From Thuidium tamariscinum (Eukaryota > Streptophyta > Bryopsida > Hypnales > Thuidiaceae): a stretch of 64,000 nucleotides of DNA. The translations under genes and the position numbers were made by a program. Shown here one piece after another: positions 23,366 to 35,230 of this stretch. The stretch spans positions 21,266,001-21,330,000 of the forward strand of contig OX344753.2 of assembly GCA_947034885.2 (NCBI GenBank), given 5' to 3'. How positions within the stretch are numbered: position 1 is the first letter of the stretch; every line of letters starts with the position of its first letter. The notes beneath the pieces were generated by a model. It was not told the DNA's origin, did no database searches, and saw only the letters and a list, made by a program, of their open reading frames with translations.

Positions 23366-24787
23366 TGAGTGGAGTTGCACCAAATGTACATCATATACTC
23401 GGTGAGTACAAAGTCATTTTAAAATTGAATTGCAACATCTAAAAGAAGTACAAATTTTATGAAACAGTTCATTGATGCTTTATGATTTCCCCCAAAATCC
23501 AATTCCAAAAGAGCTTTTTTTACCTTCGCATACATCTTTGTTCTGTCAAAGACACATGTACACCACGGAGGCAATTGTATTCAAGTTGCATTAGCAATTA
23601 TCTCTTGAGAGGGTAAGAGGATGCTGTATAGAATACTCCGTACAATCCCTCAATCCCTTGAAAAGATGCAGCCCTCCCCTTTCCCAACCCTAGCATGGAA
23701 AAGAGACAACCATTGATTAATTTTGGAAAATAACGGAAGAATCTTCTTCCCTTGCCGTCAATTAAAATACAATACACACATACAATCATATAATATGAAT
23801 ATTGATACATATATTTGTATATAAATATGGATATGTATACAAAAATATGATATAAATACAAAAGTACAAAAGCATTAACTCATATTGTTGGCCTTGGATT
23901 ACATTTGGAAATTACACAAGAGGGGATAACTTGACAAACTTGATTTTGTAAATAAATCAAATAATATGCCTCTCTTCACTATCTAGTATCCCTCCAAAAA
24001 ATAGGTCACTATAGAGGGTTACTTTGGATGTTGTATTATGTTTGCAATATCATCTTTGACTTCCAAGAAGATGAACTTTATAGTAAAATATGACAAGACA
24101 TAAATCATTGGATTCATAATTCAACAATTAGCATATATCATTAGGATGCAATTTAATCATTTTATACTCACCATGCCTTGAGATATGATACCATGCATGT
24201 AGAATATATGACCATTTTTTAATATAGGTGCAATGTAGATCAAAATTGGAAAGACCATGTGTCATTGGAGTTGGCTTGGTATTTTGGAATTTTTTTTGTC
24301 ACCACCATATACCTCATTTCTTGCACCTTCTATAATGAATACAAAAATGTCCTTATTGCAAACTAGAATTGGGGTCCTCAAATTTCAAAATTGAGAACAT
24401 TAATTTAGGAAAAGAAAAATCATAAACCACATGAGGATATCAAGGATGTTTTGTGTCTCTTGGATAGTCACCTAGACTCTGTGCATATTGTAAAATAGAT
24501 GATTTTCATCCCTTTTTTGGGATATCCTATTGATACTATATCATATCATTTGAATATCTTAAGCTTGACAATGATATGGCTCAAGATTTCAATCATTTTT
24601 TACTTTATATGAAGTAGTATATCAAAAGAGTAATGTAGCATTATGGATATTTCAATACTTTAAACTTTTTTCCCCTTGAAAACTTGATTTTGAAATTTAA
24701 AAATATTTCTTTTGATTTTGAGAAAAATGAGCACTAAAGTTTCTAAAGTGTAGTTTTTATTCTACTTGAAAATTTTGAAAAAAATCC
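23366..24787. other. Gene-free AT-rich stretch
   Basis: No gene. The minus-strand frame at 23598-23861 is Tyr/Ile-rich because it runs over ATATTT-type simple sequence; not a gene. Confidence 0.35.
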
Positions 24788-24791
24788 TTAA

Positions 24792-25699
24792 TCCTTAAAG
24801 GACCAAGTTGCATTTTTTTTAGTAATATATAAGTTTTGGGCAACTTTCTAGAATCGGAGTTATTATTTATTTTCTTTGATATTCTTACAAAACATGTGGA
24901 CAAGGAATAAATTTAACATGCATGAATTTTCATAATTTTTCATTACATGGTTCAAAACTTATTGTATGATATGTAGATCTTTTTCCTTGGTTGGGCAATC
25001 TAGGCAAATGAGAAAGAACTCACTTTCTTGAGAAACAAAAATTTGAAATTGGTTTGTAGAATTATATATATGGAAAGCTTTGAATCACTCCATTTTGATT
25101 ATTGAGATAAAAGTTATGAGGAGCTCTACTTGGTAGGCAATTATGGATGCTCTATTTTAAATTAAACCTTTAGAATTATCTATTTAACTCAATTTTTAAT
25201 ATTTAATAAATAAATAAAATTATAGAAATAGATTTTTTATTATAAAATTACAACCATTGGATTGTATTTTTTCAATTGCATAACTAAAGTATTAACAAAT
25301 TAATATTTTGAATCATCTCCTACTTCTTTCTACTTACTATATTTTTCTATATGTTGTACAATTCCAAATGATATGAAAATTTTCAAGCATGTAGCCAACC
25401 TACCTTGATGAATGAATCTAGAGAAGCTCAACCAATTTTGACATTTGTTCATACAAATGTGACCTTGTGAAATATTGTTGCTTTATTTTTTATAAGGCTA
25501 AAAAAAGCTTTTTGTCAATTCAAACACTAATATCTCACAATCCGCTCATATAGTGGAAATTTTTGAAGATTTCTCACATCTTTTCAAACTAATGTACTAC
25601 AAGATTCTACAATTACATGTGTCTTAAAAACATAACAAAACAACTTATACTCAAAATAATAGTTTTGGAACATTTTTAATAAAAACATTGTAAAAGAAT
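24792..25699. mobile_element. TTAA-flanked element, about 0.9 kb (family P-A, copy 1)
   Basis: Begins TCCTTAAAGGACCAAG after TTAA (24788-24791) and ends at the TTAA at 25700-25703, which it shares with the next element. The interior matches copies at 27425-28308 and, inverted, 32671-33590: GGAAAGCTTTGAATCA.TCCATTTTGATT, ACAACCATTGG, then CTACAATTACATGT. Non-coding. Confidence 0.65.
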
Positions 25700-25703
25700 T
25701 TAA

Positions 25704-26913
25704 CCCCTAAAAGCCCATTGTCCCCTTGGGGGACAATTTGGAGTTCGGGCAAGTTCCGATGACCTCAACTTTTAGTAAAACTTTTTTAAACTTCTCATAA
25801 TATAGGAAAATTGATTAGCTTTGTGGGAATATAATTTTTATTTCAATTGGTACCTAGGAGCAGAAGTTATATGTAGTACTACAAAAAGTCCAAATTTTAA
25901 CTTGGTGGGCAAAAAAATAAATTCAAAAAAACTTGAAATTTAAATTAATTTTTTTAATATTATAGATTATATTTTTGTCTAAGTGTGAGAGCTTTGATTC
26001 ATTTCATTTGAATTGGTTATGTGAAAGTTATGAACAATCTTGTTTTGGGGGCAGTTTGAGCATCTTCTTGAAAAAATAACTTATAGGATTCATTCTTTAA
26101 TTCAATTTTCACAATTTTTCACAATTTTTTTTTGATATGGTTAGATTTTCTTTTTAGAAAAATCTCACCATTGGAATTATTGTGTTTCAATTTCATCTTA
26201 GAGCTACTAACGATTTAATTTTTCTTTCAATCTTGGACCTACTTCTACTTGATAATTTTTTAAAGAATGAAAATCAAGCATTTTTTTTAAAAAAAAAATT
26301 CCCAGAATTTCAATTCAATTTTTAAACACAAATTTAAAAGAAATTCAAAGTCTATAGTGCAAAAGAATTCAATAAATGGAAATCAAAGTCATTTGAAATT
26401 GCAGGGTAGGGTTTTTAGAAACTATGTTTTCAAACTTTGAATGCTCATATCTTCCAGTCAACCCCTTTTGGGGGGGCAATGTGGTGCCATGTTGCACCAT
26501 TTCAAAATAAATGTCTACTTTTTGCCAGATAAAAGTAATTTCTTTTCTCCAGAGTTTCTTCATTTCCATTCAAAATATAGTTGAAATTGCCAAATTTGGA
26601 TGAAAAAGTGCATAGATATGACTGAAAAGTGTTTTTTGGTCAAAAAGATGAATGGATGGAGATATATAATGCTTCACCAAATTTTAAGTGGTTGCCATCT
26701 TGGCACCTTCTCAAAAACTAAAAAAAAAGGTTGCTTCCAATCTAAACAGTCAAACTTCATGAAATTTTTACCACATGATCTTAGACAGTCAAAGTACAAG
26801 ATCCTATGGTTAGATTTTATGAAAACACTTTCTTTTGATTTTTTGGATGAATGTAAGAAAAATGGCAATTTTGAGTGGTTTTTGAGAGAAAAATGGCCTT
26901 GGGCCTTTAGGGG
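25704..26913. mobile_element. TTAA-flanked element, 1,210 bp (family P-B, copy 1)
   Basis: The ends CCCCTAAAAGCCCA and inverted TGGGCCTTTAGGGG form a 14-bp terminal repeat with one mismatch. TTAA lies outside both (25700-25703, 26914-26917). A perfect subterminal hairpin, TTGTCCCC facing GGGGACAA, sits at 25718-25736. Open frames inside (26369-26569 minus, 26600-26917 plus) resemble no transposase. TTAA targets with CCC-type ends are known for piggyBac; Kolobok also uses TTAA. Confidence 0.72.
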
Positions 26914-26917
26914 TTAA

Positions 26918-27420
26918 GGGTTAGAATTCCCATTTTTATAGTGAAGTTTGAAGTTAAAGATCTATAATCATGCTTCTAAATGTAAAGTGACGCAAGTTTT
27001 GTTTTTCATAATACAATGTTCTACCCTACAATGTACTTCTACTTTTGAAATTTTAGATATTTTGAATATAATTTGTATTTGATATGAGTTTTCTTCATCT
27101 CTTCTTCATTGGTAAATTTAAAATTTACATTTAAAAAAAATTTGAAAATTTTCATGAAAAATACTAGGCATGTGAATTCACCTCTCAAATAGAATACAAG
27201 AAATACTTGCTTATAGATAGTGAAGAAATGAAGAATATTGTAGGTGAAGGTTTGATTTGGCACTCAAAAGGCACAATTGAATTTCCATGTCAAATTCTCA
27301 ATGGTCCACAACATCTCACACCAATGATAAGAGTAAAGGTGACACCTTTTTTATATGAAAAAAATGACTTAATATGTATTGAATTTGACCTATTCTTACA
27401 GAGTGACAAACTTTGAACCC
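26918..27420. other. Gene-free AT-rich stretch between TTAA elements
   Basis: No host gene; short open frames on both strands (27039-27263 minus, 27207-27416 plus) overlap each other and have no family resemblance. Confidence 0.35.
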
Positions 27421-27424
27421 TTAA

Positions 27425-28308
27425 TCCCTAAAGGACCAAACTTTGTTTTTTGGCAACATAGCAATTTTGGGCACCTCATTATGAATGGAGTTTTTATTTT
27501 ATTTTTCTTTGAATTTTTCACACAACATGTATCCAAGGAATAGCTCTACGGCCCAATAATTTTCATAAATTTTGACTACATGGTTAAAAAGTTATTGCAT
27601 GATATGTGATTTTTTTTAATGCTTGGGCAACTTGGGCAACTCAAAAAACTTATTCAAAAATCACTTTTTGAAAAAATAAAAAACTTAAATTGGTTTATTA
27701 AATTTATATATGTGTGGAAAGCTTTGAATCATTCCATTTTGATTAATGAGTAAAAAGTTATGAAGAGTTTTAGTTTGGGGTAGTTTTCAAGTAATTATAG
27801 AATGTCTACTCTACAAAAGTTTGAAATTCTTTATTCAATTACAATATTACAACCATTGGGACTTGCATTTTTCATTTCTATAAGTAAATTGTTCACAATT
27901 TAGTATTTTAAATCATTTTTACTTCTTTCTACTTATTATTTTTTCCTATATATTGTAGAATTCCAAATGATTTGAAATTTTTATATAGCCAACTTGCATT
28001 GAAGAATGAATTTCAGAGAGTAATCACCTCATTTTGAACATTTTTTCATACAAATGTGACCTTATGAAGTGCAGCTTCCCAGGTTTTTGCAGGGATTAAA
28101 AAAGGATTTTTGTCAATTCAAATGTTAATATCTTACAATCTACATAATAGAAATTTCTGAATTTTTTTCACATTTATGCAAACCACCTTACTATAAGATC
28201 CTACAATTACATGTATCAAAATATATATTTAAAAAAAATTTGCACCTGTATTAGAAATCCTAGTTTTGGAGCATTTTTGGTGAAAGCATAATCCAAAACC
28301 TTTAAGGG
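27425..28308. mobile_element. TTAA-type element, about 0.88 kb (family P-A, copy 2)
   Basis: Begins TCCCTAAAGGACCAAACTTT right after TTAA (27421-27424) and ends AAACCTTTAAGGGC. Collinear with copy 1 at 24792. The right TTAA has been interrupted by a TA-specific MITE (28312-28659). Confidence 0.65.
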
Positions 28309-28311
28309 CTA

Positions 28312-28659
28312 AGGTAGGAGCACCCATTACAGCCAAAGTTAGCAGTTTCAGCATAGTTGAAGGCACTTTTTCCTATAAAGAATATTTTTGTAGTATTGGC
28401 AACTGAAAATCATGAAATTTCAAAAAAAAAATTAGAATTTTTGGACAAGGCATCTAATTTCTGTGAATTTTCAAAGTAGGACTTAGTAGAGCACCTAAAT
28501 CTGCAATCCTAGTAAATCTGCGTGGATTCTCACACCAAAATCTAAAATAATTAGAGCCCACCAATCACAACTAAAAATTCAAGGTACTAGTGGGGACACT
28601 TCGTAGGAAACTCTAATGTCAAACTATGGATACAGTGAAAATAATGGGTGCTTCTACCT
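28312..28659. mobile_element. 348-bp Stowaway-like MITE (family S2, copy b)
   Basis: The ends are AGGTAGGAGCACCCATTA and inverted TAATGGGTGCTTCTACCT, one mismatch over 18 bp. TA flanks both sides (28310-28311, 28660-28661). It lies exactly at the joint between a P-A element and a foldback arm. Confidence 0.78.
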
Positions 28660-28860
28660 TAAATGTCAAAGCAGACATTTTGTGTCTAATGAATGACAAA
28701 GAATCTTCCCTTGTAGGACAACTATTCATTTTCAATATTAGGGGTGGAAAGGGGAAATCTTCTAGAGTACTTTGACTTCCAATAAGTATGATATTTGGTT
28801 TATTCAAAGTAGACAATGTCACAGGTATCAAAATGCATGATTCCTATTGCCAACGGCCAG
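28660..28860. repeat. Single arm of the TTAA foldback family (copy F3)
   Basis: ATGAATGACAAAGAATCTT, TGTAGGACAACTATTCA, TATTAGGGGTGGAAA and TTTGACTTCCAATAAGT follow the order of the left arm of the 3872-4314 element. No partner arm found downstream. Confidence 0.55.
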
Positions 28861-29179
28861 TCCATCCTTCTAGAAAACTAATTTTTTTTGTTTCCTTCTA
28901 AAATGTCAGCTAGACTCACTAATAGTGAACTGAAGGTGGAAATATTTCCCAAAGTGTTGAAGTTTATTCTTTGATATCCACATTTCCAGTTATGACTGAT
29001 TGCCATTCTAGAGACTGGAGTCAGCTCTGACTGGGCCATGGGTTGGACTTGTCCTTCAGTTCACACCTCATGTGATTGTTTTCTAGGGTATGGAATGAAA
29101 ATACTTGTCAACTTTAGTCTGGAAATGGTCACCGATGAATTAAATTCAAGACATTAGCAGAGATTGAGGCCAAAACAAA

Positions 29180-29335
29180 ATTGTGAGTTTTTGGACTGTG
29201 GGAAATGTGGGAACTGCACAATGGTAGGAATGTGATGTGGCTAAGATCTGGCCACATCTTTTTTTCTGGGGAATTTTTTTCACATTTCAAGATTTAATTT
29301 TTATTTATTTATAAATTTTGGTAATTATTGGCTTG
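29180..29335. repeat. Decayed fragment of the M1 MITE family
   Basis: GGACTGTGGGAAATGTGGGA, TGATGTGGCTAAGATCTGGCC and TTTTTTTCACATTTCA follow the order of the left half of the 281-bp M1 copies. Ends are not preserved. Confidence 0.5.
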
Positions 29336-29496
29336 ATAATAGATTTTGATTATCTTTTTTTGTGTAAATTTTTTGGCCTTGAAATTTGGCACCCATGTTA
29401 TTAACTTAGAGACAATCTTGAAAAACAATTTCATGATAAAAGACCAATTTTTCAACTCTTGGGAGGTTGTCAAAGTTGAGCAGCAATGAAATTTCT

Positions 29497-29618
29497 TTCA
29501 CTGGGAACTGGAAAGTTCCATTTTGATTGGTACTCCACTGTACTGTACACTGCTTGCTTCACTGGGAACTAGAAAATGCCATTTTGATTGGTACTCCACT
29601 GTACTGTACACTGCTTGC
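29497..29618 (+). repeat. 61-bp tandem duplication
   Basis: Two abutting units (29497-29557 and 29558-29618) differ at about three positions. Each contains TACTCCACTGTACTGTACAC. The unit directly precedes the hairpin at 29625. Confidence 0.9.
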
Positions 29619-29624
29619 TTGGAT

Positions 29625-29721
29625 GATGTTCATTCTAGAAACTCAACATATTTTCCATTTTTGGGGTTGTGTACACAACCCCAAAAAATGAAAAATATGT
29701 TGAGTTTCTAGAATGAACATC
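29625..29721. repeat. Near-perfect 97-bp inverted repeat (hairpin)
   Basis: Two arms of about 48 bases are complementary except for one mismatch and one single-base indel, closing on GTGTACAC. An outer inverted pair, TGCTTGCTTGGATG (29612-29625) and CATCCAAGCAAGCA (29791-29804), encloses it. If transcribed it would fold into a long stem suitable for Dicer-like processing; transcription is unknown. A tiny transposon remnant is the alternative. Confidence 0.85.
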
Positions 29722-29887
29722 ACAAGAAAAATTATTCAAGCCAGGTAAGGAACCAATCCTCTATATTCAATTTGTTCATTCCAATTACACCATCCAAGCA
29801 AGCATGCAAATGATCCTTGTCTCTAACAGAGTCAAAGATGCTTTCACAGGATGCTTCCACAATGATTCAGGGATGACCTAATATGTA

Positions 29888-30060
29888 AGGTGGGTTCCCC
29901 CATACCGCCACTTTTTCTTATGAAGCTAGATACTTTTATTACACTGGTCAAATGCTCATATTTTCATGTTGGCACTTGAAAGGAGGTTTCAAGGCAACAA
30001 ATAACATTATATTTGGATACAGTATGCAAAAGTTATGAAGGAACAAAGTTTGGTTGTAAA
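29888..30060. mobile_element. S1-family MITE, right end not found (copy c)
   Basis: After TA (29886-29887) the sequence begins AGGTGGGTTCCCCCATACCG and continues with GCCACTTTTT, CTCATATTTTCAT and GGATACAGTATGCAAAAG, as in the 272-bp copies. No matching right terminus was found, so the copy is probably truncated. Confidence 0.5.
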
Positions 30061-31849
30061 TAAGGATTTTTTGGGGGACCAGGGTCTCCTTTGTCATCTT
30101 GTTGCATGGGTTAGTTTTGGGAGGGATGTCGTCAGAAGTTTGACAAATTTGACAAAATCTCTGCAGGAAAAAAAAAATGCACTAAAAAAACAAGGATATA
30201 AATGACTTGCCTATAACGATTGTAGAAGCAGTCATTTCTTGTTCACAATGACTGTAAAATAGTCATTTTGCAATCATTGTCAAGTTTTACTCATTGTGGA
30301 TAAACACTTGTTTTTTTGTTGTGTTGGTTGTAAAATATTTTTTTTACATGTTAAGGGTATTTACTTGATTTTAGAGATGTATACGAAGTAAAGATGACAA
30401 TTTAGGGTCAATGGTGTATTTGGGAAGCACCTTAGTAGTTATGATTCAAGGCTTCTCATTTGGAGCAGACAAATTTAAACTCCAACAATTCAAAATCTAA
30501 TTTTATAGTAACCAAAAGTATGAACATTCATCTACAATAGCAATTTATCATTTATCCTAGAATCTTTGTAGAAAGGGTAAGTTGATAATAACACAAGTAA
30601 ACTTAGTGCACTCTCCTTCACACTAATTGAACAAATGCTTGATGAATGTAGTCTAACTAATGTGAACATTTGGATGAAATTTGTTTGAATGCAAATGAAA
30701 TTGAATGAAAACTACACTATTGGTATACTTTGCAAATTTGCATCATTTCAAACTAATACAAGTTAGTATTATTATTAGAAAGTACTTTAATTGAATTAAC
30801 TTGTATAATATAGTAAAAAAGACATTTTAGAGCATAAAAAAATATTTAGGTAGGACCACCTTAAATAAATAAAAATTGTCTATCAACCATTATTGTGTGT
30901 TAGAAAGCTTTCATTTAAAAACCATATAAGACAAAAATTGTAACTAGAAAAGTAAGAAATCACAAAACAATACTTGGATATTATATTCAAAAGTTATAAA
31001 AAAAAACTAATATAAATTGGTGAATTTACTATGACCTTGTTCCAATTCCCTTGTTCACTCGTTGAACATTGTGCAACAAGCATCTACTTATTCTATAGAT
31101 TGTTTAGAGCTCAATAGATCATTAAAGTGGATTGATAGGATCCAAATTAACAATGAAGATTTGAAATATCATTTTCAAAACATCTTGAGCTATTAACCAA
31201 AGCTATCCTATCAATATAGGCTAAGGTGACCTTCTACACATTTTTGTTGAATAGTTATTTAAAATTGGAAGGCTTAGTTTGGCAAATCATTTTTAATTGA
31301 TAAGTTATTTAGTATTTTTCTTAAATTTTTGCCACCCTTCAAATAATCTTGGAAGTTGAATAGTGCTCTTTATTGCATAGGAATGTGATAGTCATGGCTT
31401 TCAATGAACTCACTACTTTTCATTGTGACCTTGCTTTGGAGTAAAGTTAGAAGAATGAATTTAGATTTAGCATTAGTTGTACTTGTTATGGTTTCAATTT
31501 TTTCATGTATCTTTTCCAACAATTTAATTTCCTTTGTATTTTATTTTCATTGAGCTCAACAAAATGGAGTATTATTTTCCAAAACAATTTGTCTATAAAA
31601 AATTTATTTATTTTCTACCAAAGGTGACCTTTACTACTAAAGAACCAAGGACATTTTTCTATCAAAATTCACCCAAAATTTCCATTTGTGCTAGGTTCAT
31701 CCAAGATGATCCAAAAATACTTCTTTTAGAATCTAACCGTAGGATCTTGTACTATGTAGTTAAGTACTATAATCATACAACTAACCGATTTGAACCTTTC
31801 ACATTTTTGTGTGCAATGTGCGATATAATTGGTATATTTTGATAGGCAT
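30061..31849. other. Gene-free AT-rich stretch
   Basis: No gene. A 102-codon open frame at 31534-31842 has no family resemblance and overlaps repeat-like sequence. Confidence 0.35.
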
Positions 31850-32490
31850 AATTATCAATTAATCCTTACACAATCCTAGTCATACATACCAAATCTTGGT
31901 TTCGAAAAATCGAATTTTTTTTTTGGTGAACTTTTGAAGCCAATTTTCATTGCCTTCTACACAATATTCTATTGAGAACAACTAATGATGATTTTTTTTA
32001 ATTCAATTGCTTAGGTATGTAGGGAACATCCATACAAACATCTTTTATATTAAATAACACCTCCTTTAGTAACAAATATATAATCAAGGAAGAAATCAAT
32101 GAGATGTGTCATATGACTACACTTTGTAAAATAGATATATTTATATTTTAACTAGATTTGACAAAGTAAATGTACTACCATGTTGAAATGTATTGAATTA
32201 GTTATAGTCTGAGAGTCAAATAGAAAAATCTAGTTAAAATATAAAGATATCTATTTCACCAAGTATAGTCATATGATGCCTTACATTGAATTCTTCATTG
32301 ATAATTTTTTTGTTACTTAAGGGGGAGGTTTTAAAAAAAAAATGTGTGCATGGATGTTTCCTACATATCCATGAAATTGAATTGAAAAAAATTCATAACC
32401 AAGTATTTTCAATAAGGTATTATGTAAAACCTCAAAAATTGACTTTAAAAATTAATCAAAAATGGATTTTTTTTTTAAAAATTGAAATTT
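31850..32490. repeat. Long inverted repeat, arms about 250 bp
   Basis: Left landmarks TTGCTTAGGTATGTAGGGAA, ACATCCATAC, CACCTCCTTTAG, GTCATATGACTA and TTATATTTTAACTAGATTT recur inverted on the right (AAATCTAGTTAAAATATAAA, AGTCATATGAT, GGGGGAGG, TGGATGTTTCCTACATA, CAAGTATTTTC). The spacer is about 50 bp. It behaves as a foldback element; end motifs and target duplication are unclear. Confidence 0.7.
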
Positions 32491-32670
32491 TGTATGCCTG
32501 AATTGGAATTGGAGAAAAATTGAGTGATGATTATGCAAGAAAGAGAAAACCAATGAGTAAATTCTATATTGTGTACAAATCTTTGAATGGCTCACAAATG
32601 CAATTTGTAAGATTTACTTGTTTGAAATCATGAAATTTGACTGTATAGATTGAAAGAATTTAGCATTTAA

Positions 32671-33590
32671 TTCCTAAAGTTTCGTGACTATATTTTCGCC
32701 CAAAACCCTCCAAAACTATCATTTCTAACAAAAGTACCAAATATTTGGAAAATATTATTTTTAAACACATACAATTGTAGGATCTTGTAGTATGCTAGTT
32801 TGAGAAGATGAGAAAAAAATTTCAGAAATTTCTACTATTGTGGATTATAAGATATGAGCATTTCAATTGACCAAAATCCTATTTTTGCCTTGCAAAAATT
32901 TGTGCAATTGTACTTTACAAGCTCACATTTGCATGAAAAAAAGTCCAAAATGGTAGTGCTTCTTTGGATTCATTTTCCAAAGCAAGTTGGCTACATGCTT
33001 GAAAAATTTCAAATCATTTGGAAATGTACAACATATAGGAAAAAAATAGTAAGTAAAAAAAAGTAGAAAATGATTCAAAATACTAAATTGTTAAGAATTT
33101 ATTTGTGAAATTGAAACTTGCCAATTATAATGGTTCAAATGTTGTTATAAACAATCTACATACACTATTTTTATTCTTTTCCAAAAATATTGAAAATTGA
33201 GTAAAATAAAGGACTTTAAAGTTTATTTTAGAGTAGAGAATCTATAACTATCCAAAAACTAAAACTCTTCATAACTTTTGACTCATTGATCCAAATGGAA
33301 TGATTTAAGGCTTTCCATGTATATATAAATCTATATAACCAATTTCAATTTTTATTTTAAAAAGTGATTTTTTTAATCCACGCATATTGCCTAAGTTGAG
33401 AAATAAACAACATATCATGTAATAACTTCTTAACCATGCAATCAAAAGTCACAAAAATTGTTGGGCTTTAAAGATATTCTCTATCCACATCTTCCATTGA
33501 AATTTGGTACCAAAACATCGAAACTTCTAGTCACACATACTTGCTCAAAATTTTTATGTTGCTAAAAAATGCACTTTGGTCCTTTAGGGG
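32671..33590 (-). mobile_element. TTAA-flanked element, 920 bp (family P-A, copy 3, inverted)
   Basis: Read on the minus strand it begins CCCCTAAAGGACCAAAGTGC, then follows the same order as copies at 24792 and 27425. TTAA flanks both ends (32667-32670 and 33591-33594). Two of the three long copies are on + and this one on -, so they arose by separate insertion, not one tandem event. Confidence 0.7.
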
Positions 33591-33594
33591 TTAA

Positions 33595-34225
33595 AGTTGA
33601 AAAAGAAAGTTTTTTTTAATAAAGAGTGGCTTGCAATTTAGATGACTGTGACTACCATTAGTGGGAATTTTTGCACTATGAAACTTGAATAAAATTCTTT
33701 TATGTTGAAGGATTGAATTTAAAGTCTAGGAAAAAATTTCAAAAAAAATGTGCTTGGTTTTCATTCATAATAAAATTGTTAAGTAGAAGTGGGTCAAAGA
33801 TTGAAAGAAAAAAATAAATTGTTAATAGCAAACAATTTGGAAAATTCGGAAAATTGCACTAAAAATGAATTCTCTAAGTTATTTTTTCAAGAAGATGCTC
33901 AAACTTTCTAAAAAACAAGATTGTTCAAAACTTTCACACCTCTAATCCAAATGGAATGAATCAAAGCTTCAAATGTAGACAAAAATATGATCTATAAGAA
34001 GAAGAAAAATAAATTATTTTAAAAGTATTTGTAAATTTTTTTCCCTACTTAGTGACGTAAAAATAATGTTTAAGATGGCCTAACTTTTGCTTTCAAGCAC
34101 TGATCAAAATAACACAAAGCTAATAATTTTTTAAATCTTAAGAAAAAGTTTCACTAAAAATTGAGATCACAAGAACTTACACAAAATTCATTTTGTCCTA
34201 TGAAGAAATAATGATCCTTTAGGAG
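33595..34225 (-). mobile_element. Partial P-B element (copy 2, inverted)
   Basis: On the minus strand it starts TCCTAAAGGATCATTATTTC next to TTAA (34226-34229) and shares with 25704-26913 the motifs TCAATTTTTAGTGAAACTTTTT and CTACTTCTACTT. Only about half the length of copy 1; it abuts P-A copy 3. Confidence 0.55.
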
Positions 34226-34599
34226 TTAAGCTACAATAGCGCATATGATACTAATTCATTTAGGCCATATTTTTTTAGATTAGAACATACAATCTAAAAC
34301 TTTATTGTATTGTGCCAATTTTGATAATTTCCTTAGATGACCTTAATTTTACTACTGTAGTGAAACTTATTTTTCAATTTCATTAACTATAATGACAAAA
34401 TTGATTTAATTATTCACCTAATCTGAGTGTCATTTACAAATCAACCTTAATCCACATGTACAAAGAAAAGAAAGCGATACAAAAGATATAAAAACTACAC
34501 CGTGTTCTTTTCATTTTATTTTTACAAGAATGAAGAGAAGATACCTATGAGTGAGTATTAACCTATTACATTTCAATATAATCTAACCTTATAGTCCCA

Positions 34600-34780
34600 A
34601 AATTCTTCTGAAGGGATTCTTGAAGGTTTGGATAGGTACCTAAGATCTCAATTTTTTGGCAATTTTTTTTTCATAATTTTTTTTGAGATTGGAAATCTAA
34701 CTAGCTTTATATGAATATAATTTTTATTTCAATCATTGCCAAGGAGCAAAATCTTACAAATGAAAGTTACACATTTTAGG
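34600..34780 (+). repeat. P-B element fragment (copy 3)
   Basis: ATATAATTTTTATTTCAAT, CTAACTAGCTTTAT and CCAAGGAGCAAAA match positions about 25795-25870 of P-B copy 1. Ends not preserved. Confidence 0.45.
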
Positions 34781-34926
34781 CTTAAATTTGTAGATGTTTG
34801 TCTTGGAAACAAGTCTCAATAAATGTAACCACATATAATTTTGACTTCTAAAAATTCAAGACTAAAATGCACTCTTGACACTATTAATAAGAGTCTAAGT
34901 TAGTTCTAAAAACATCTATTTTAGCT

Positions 34927-35230
34927 CTTTAAAAATTCATAGTTTATTCATATGGTGTTTAGCAAATGCATTTGAAGATAATCCCCAATCCCCTTTTGAC
35001 TATCAACAAGCTTGTATAAAGTGTTTTTTTAAATATAGTAATGTTAAGCATATTGAATTTCTTATTAGAGGTGTAGTGCTTTGAAAATTTATAGTTTATT
35101 CATATGGTATTTAGCAAATGCATTTGAAGATAATCCCTAATCCCCTTTTGACTATCAACAAGCCCACATAAAGTGTTTTTTTGAATACGATAATGTCAAG
35201 CATATTGAATTGCTTACTATAGGTGTAAGG
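34927..35230 (+). repeat. 152-bp tandem duplication
   Basis: Two units (about 34927-35078 and 35079-35230) share ATAGTTTATTCATATGGT, CAAATGCATTTGAAGATAAT, CCCCTTTTGACTATCAACAA and AAGCATATTGAATT. A diverged relative lies at 5810-5990, so the unit is part of a dispersed repeat. Confidence 0.8.
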
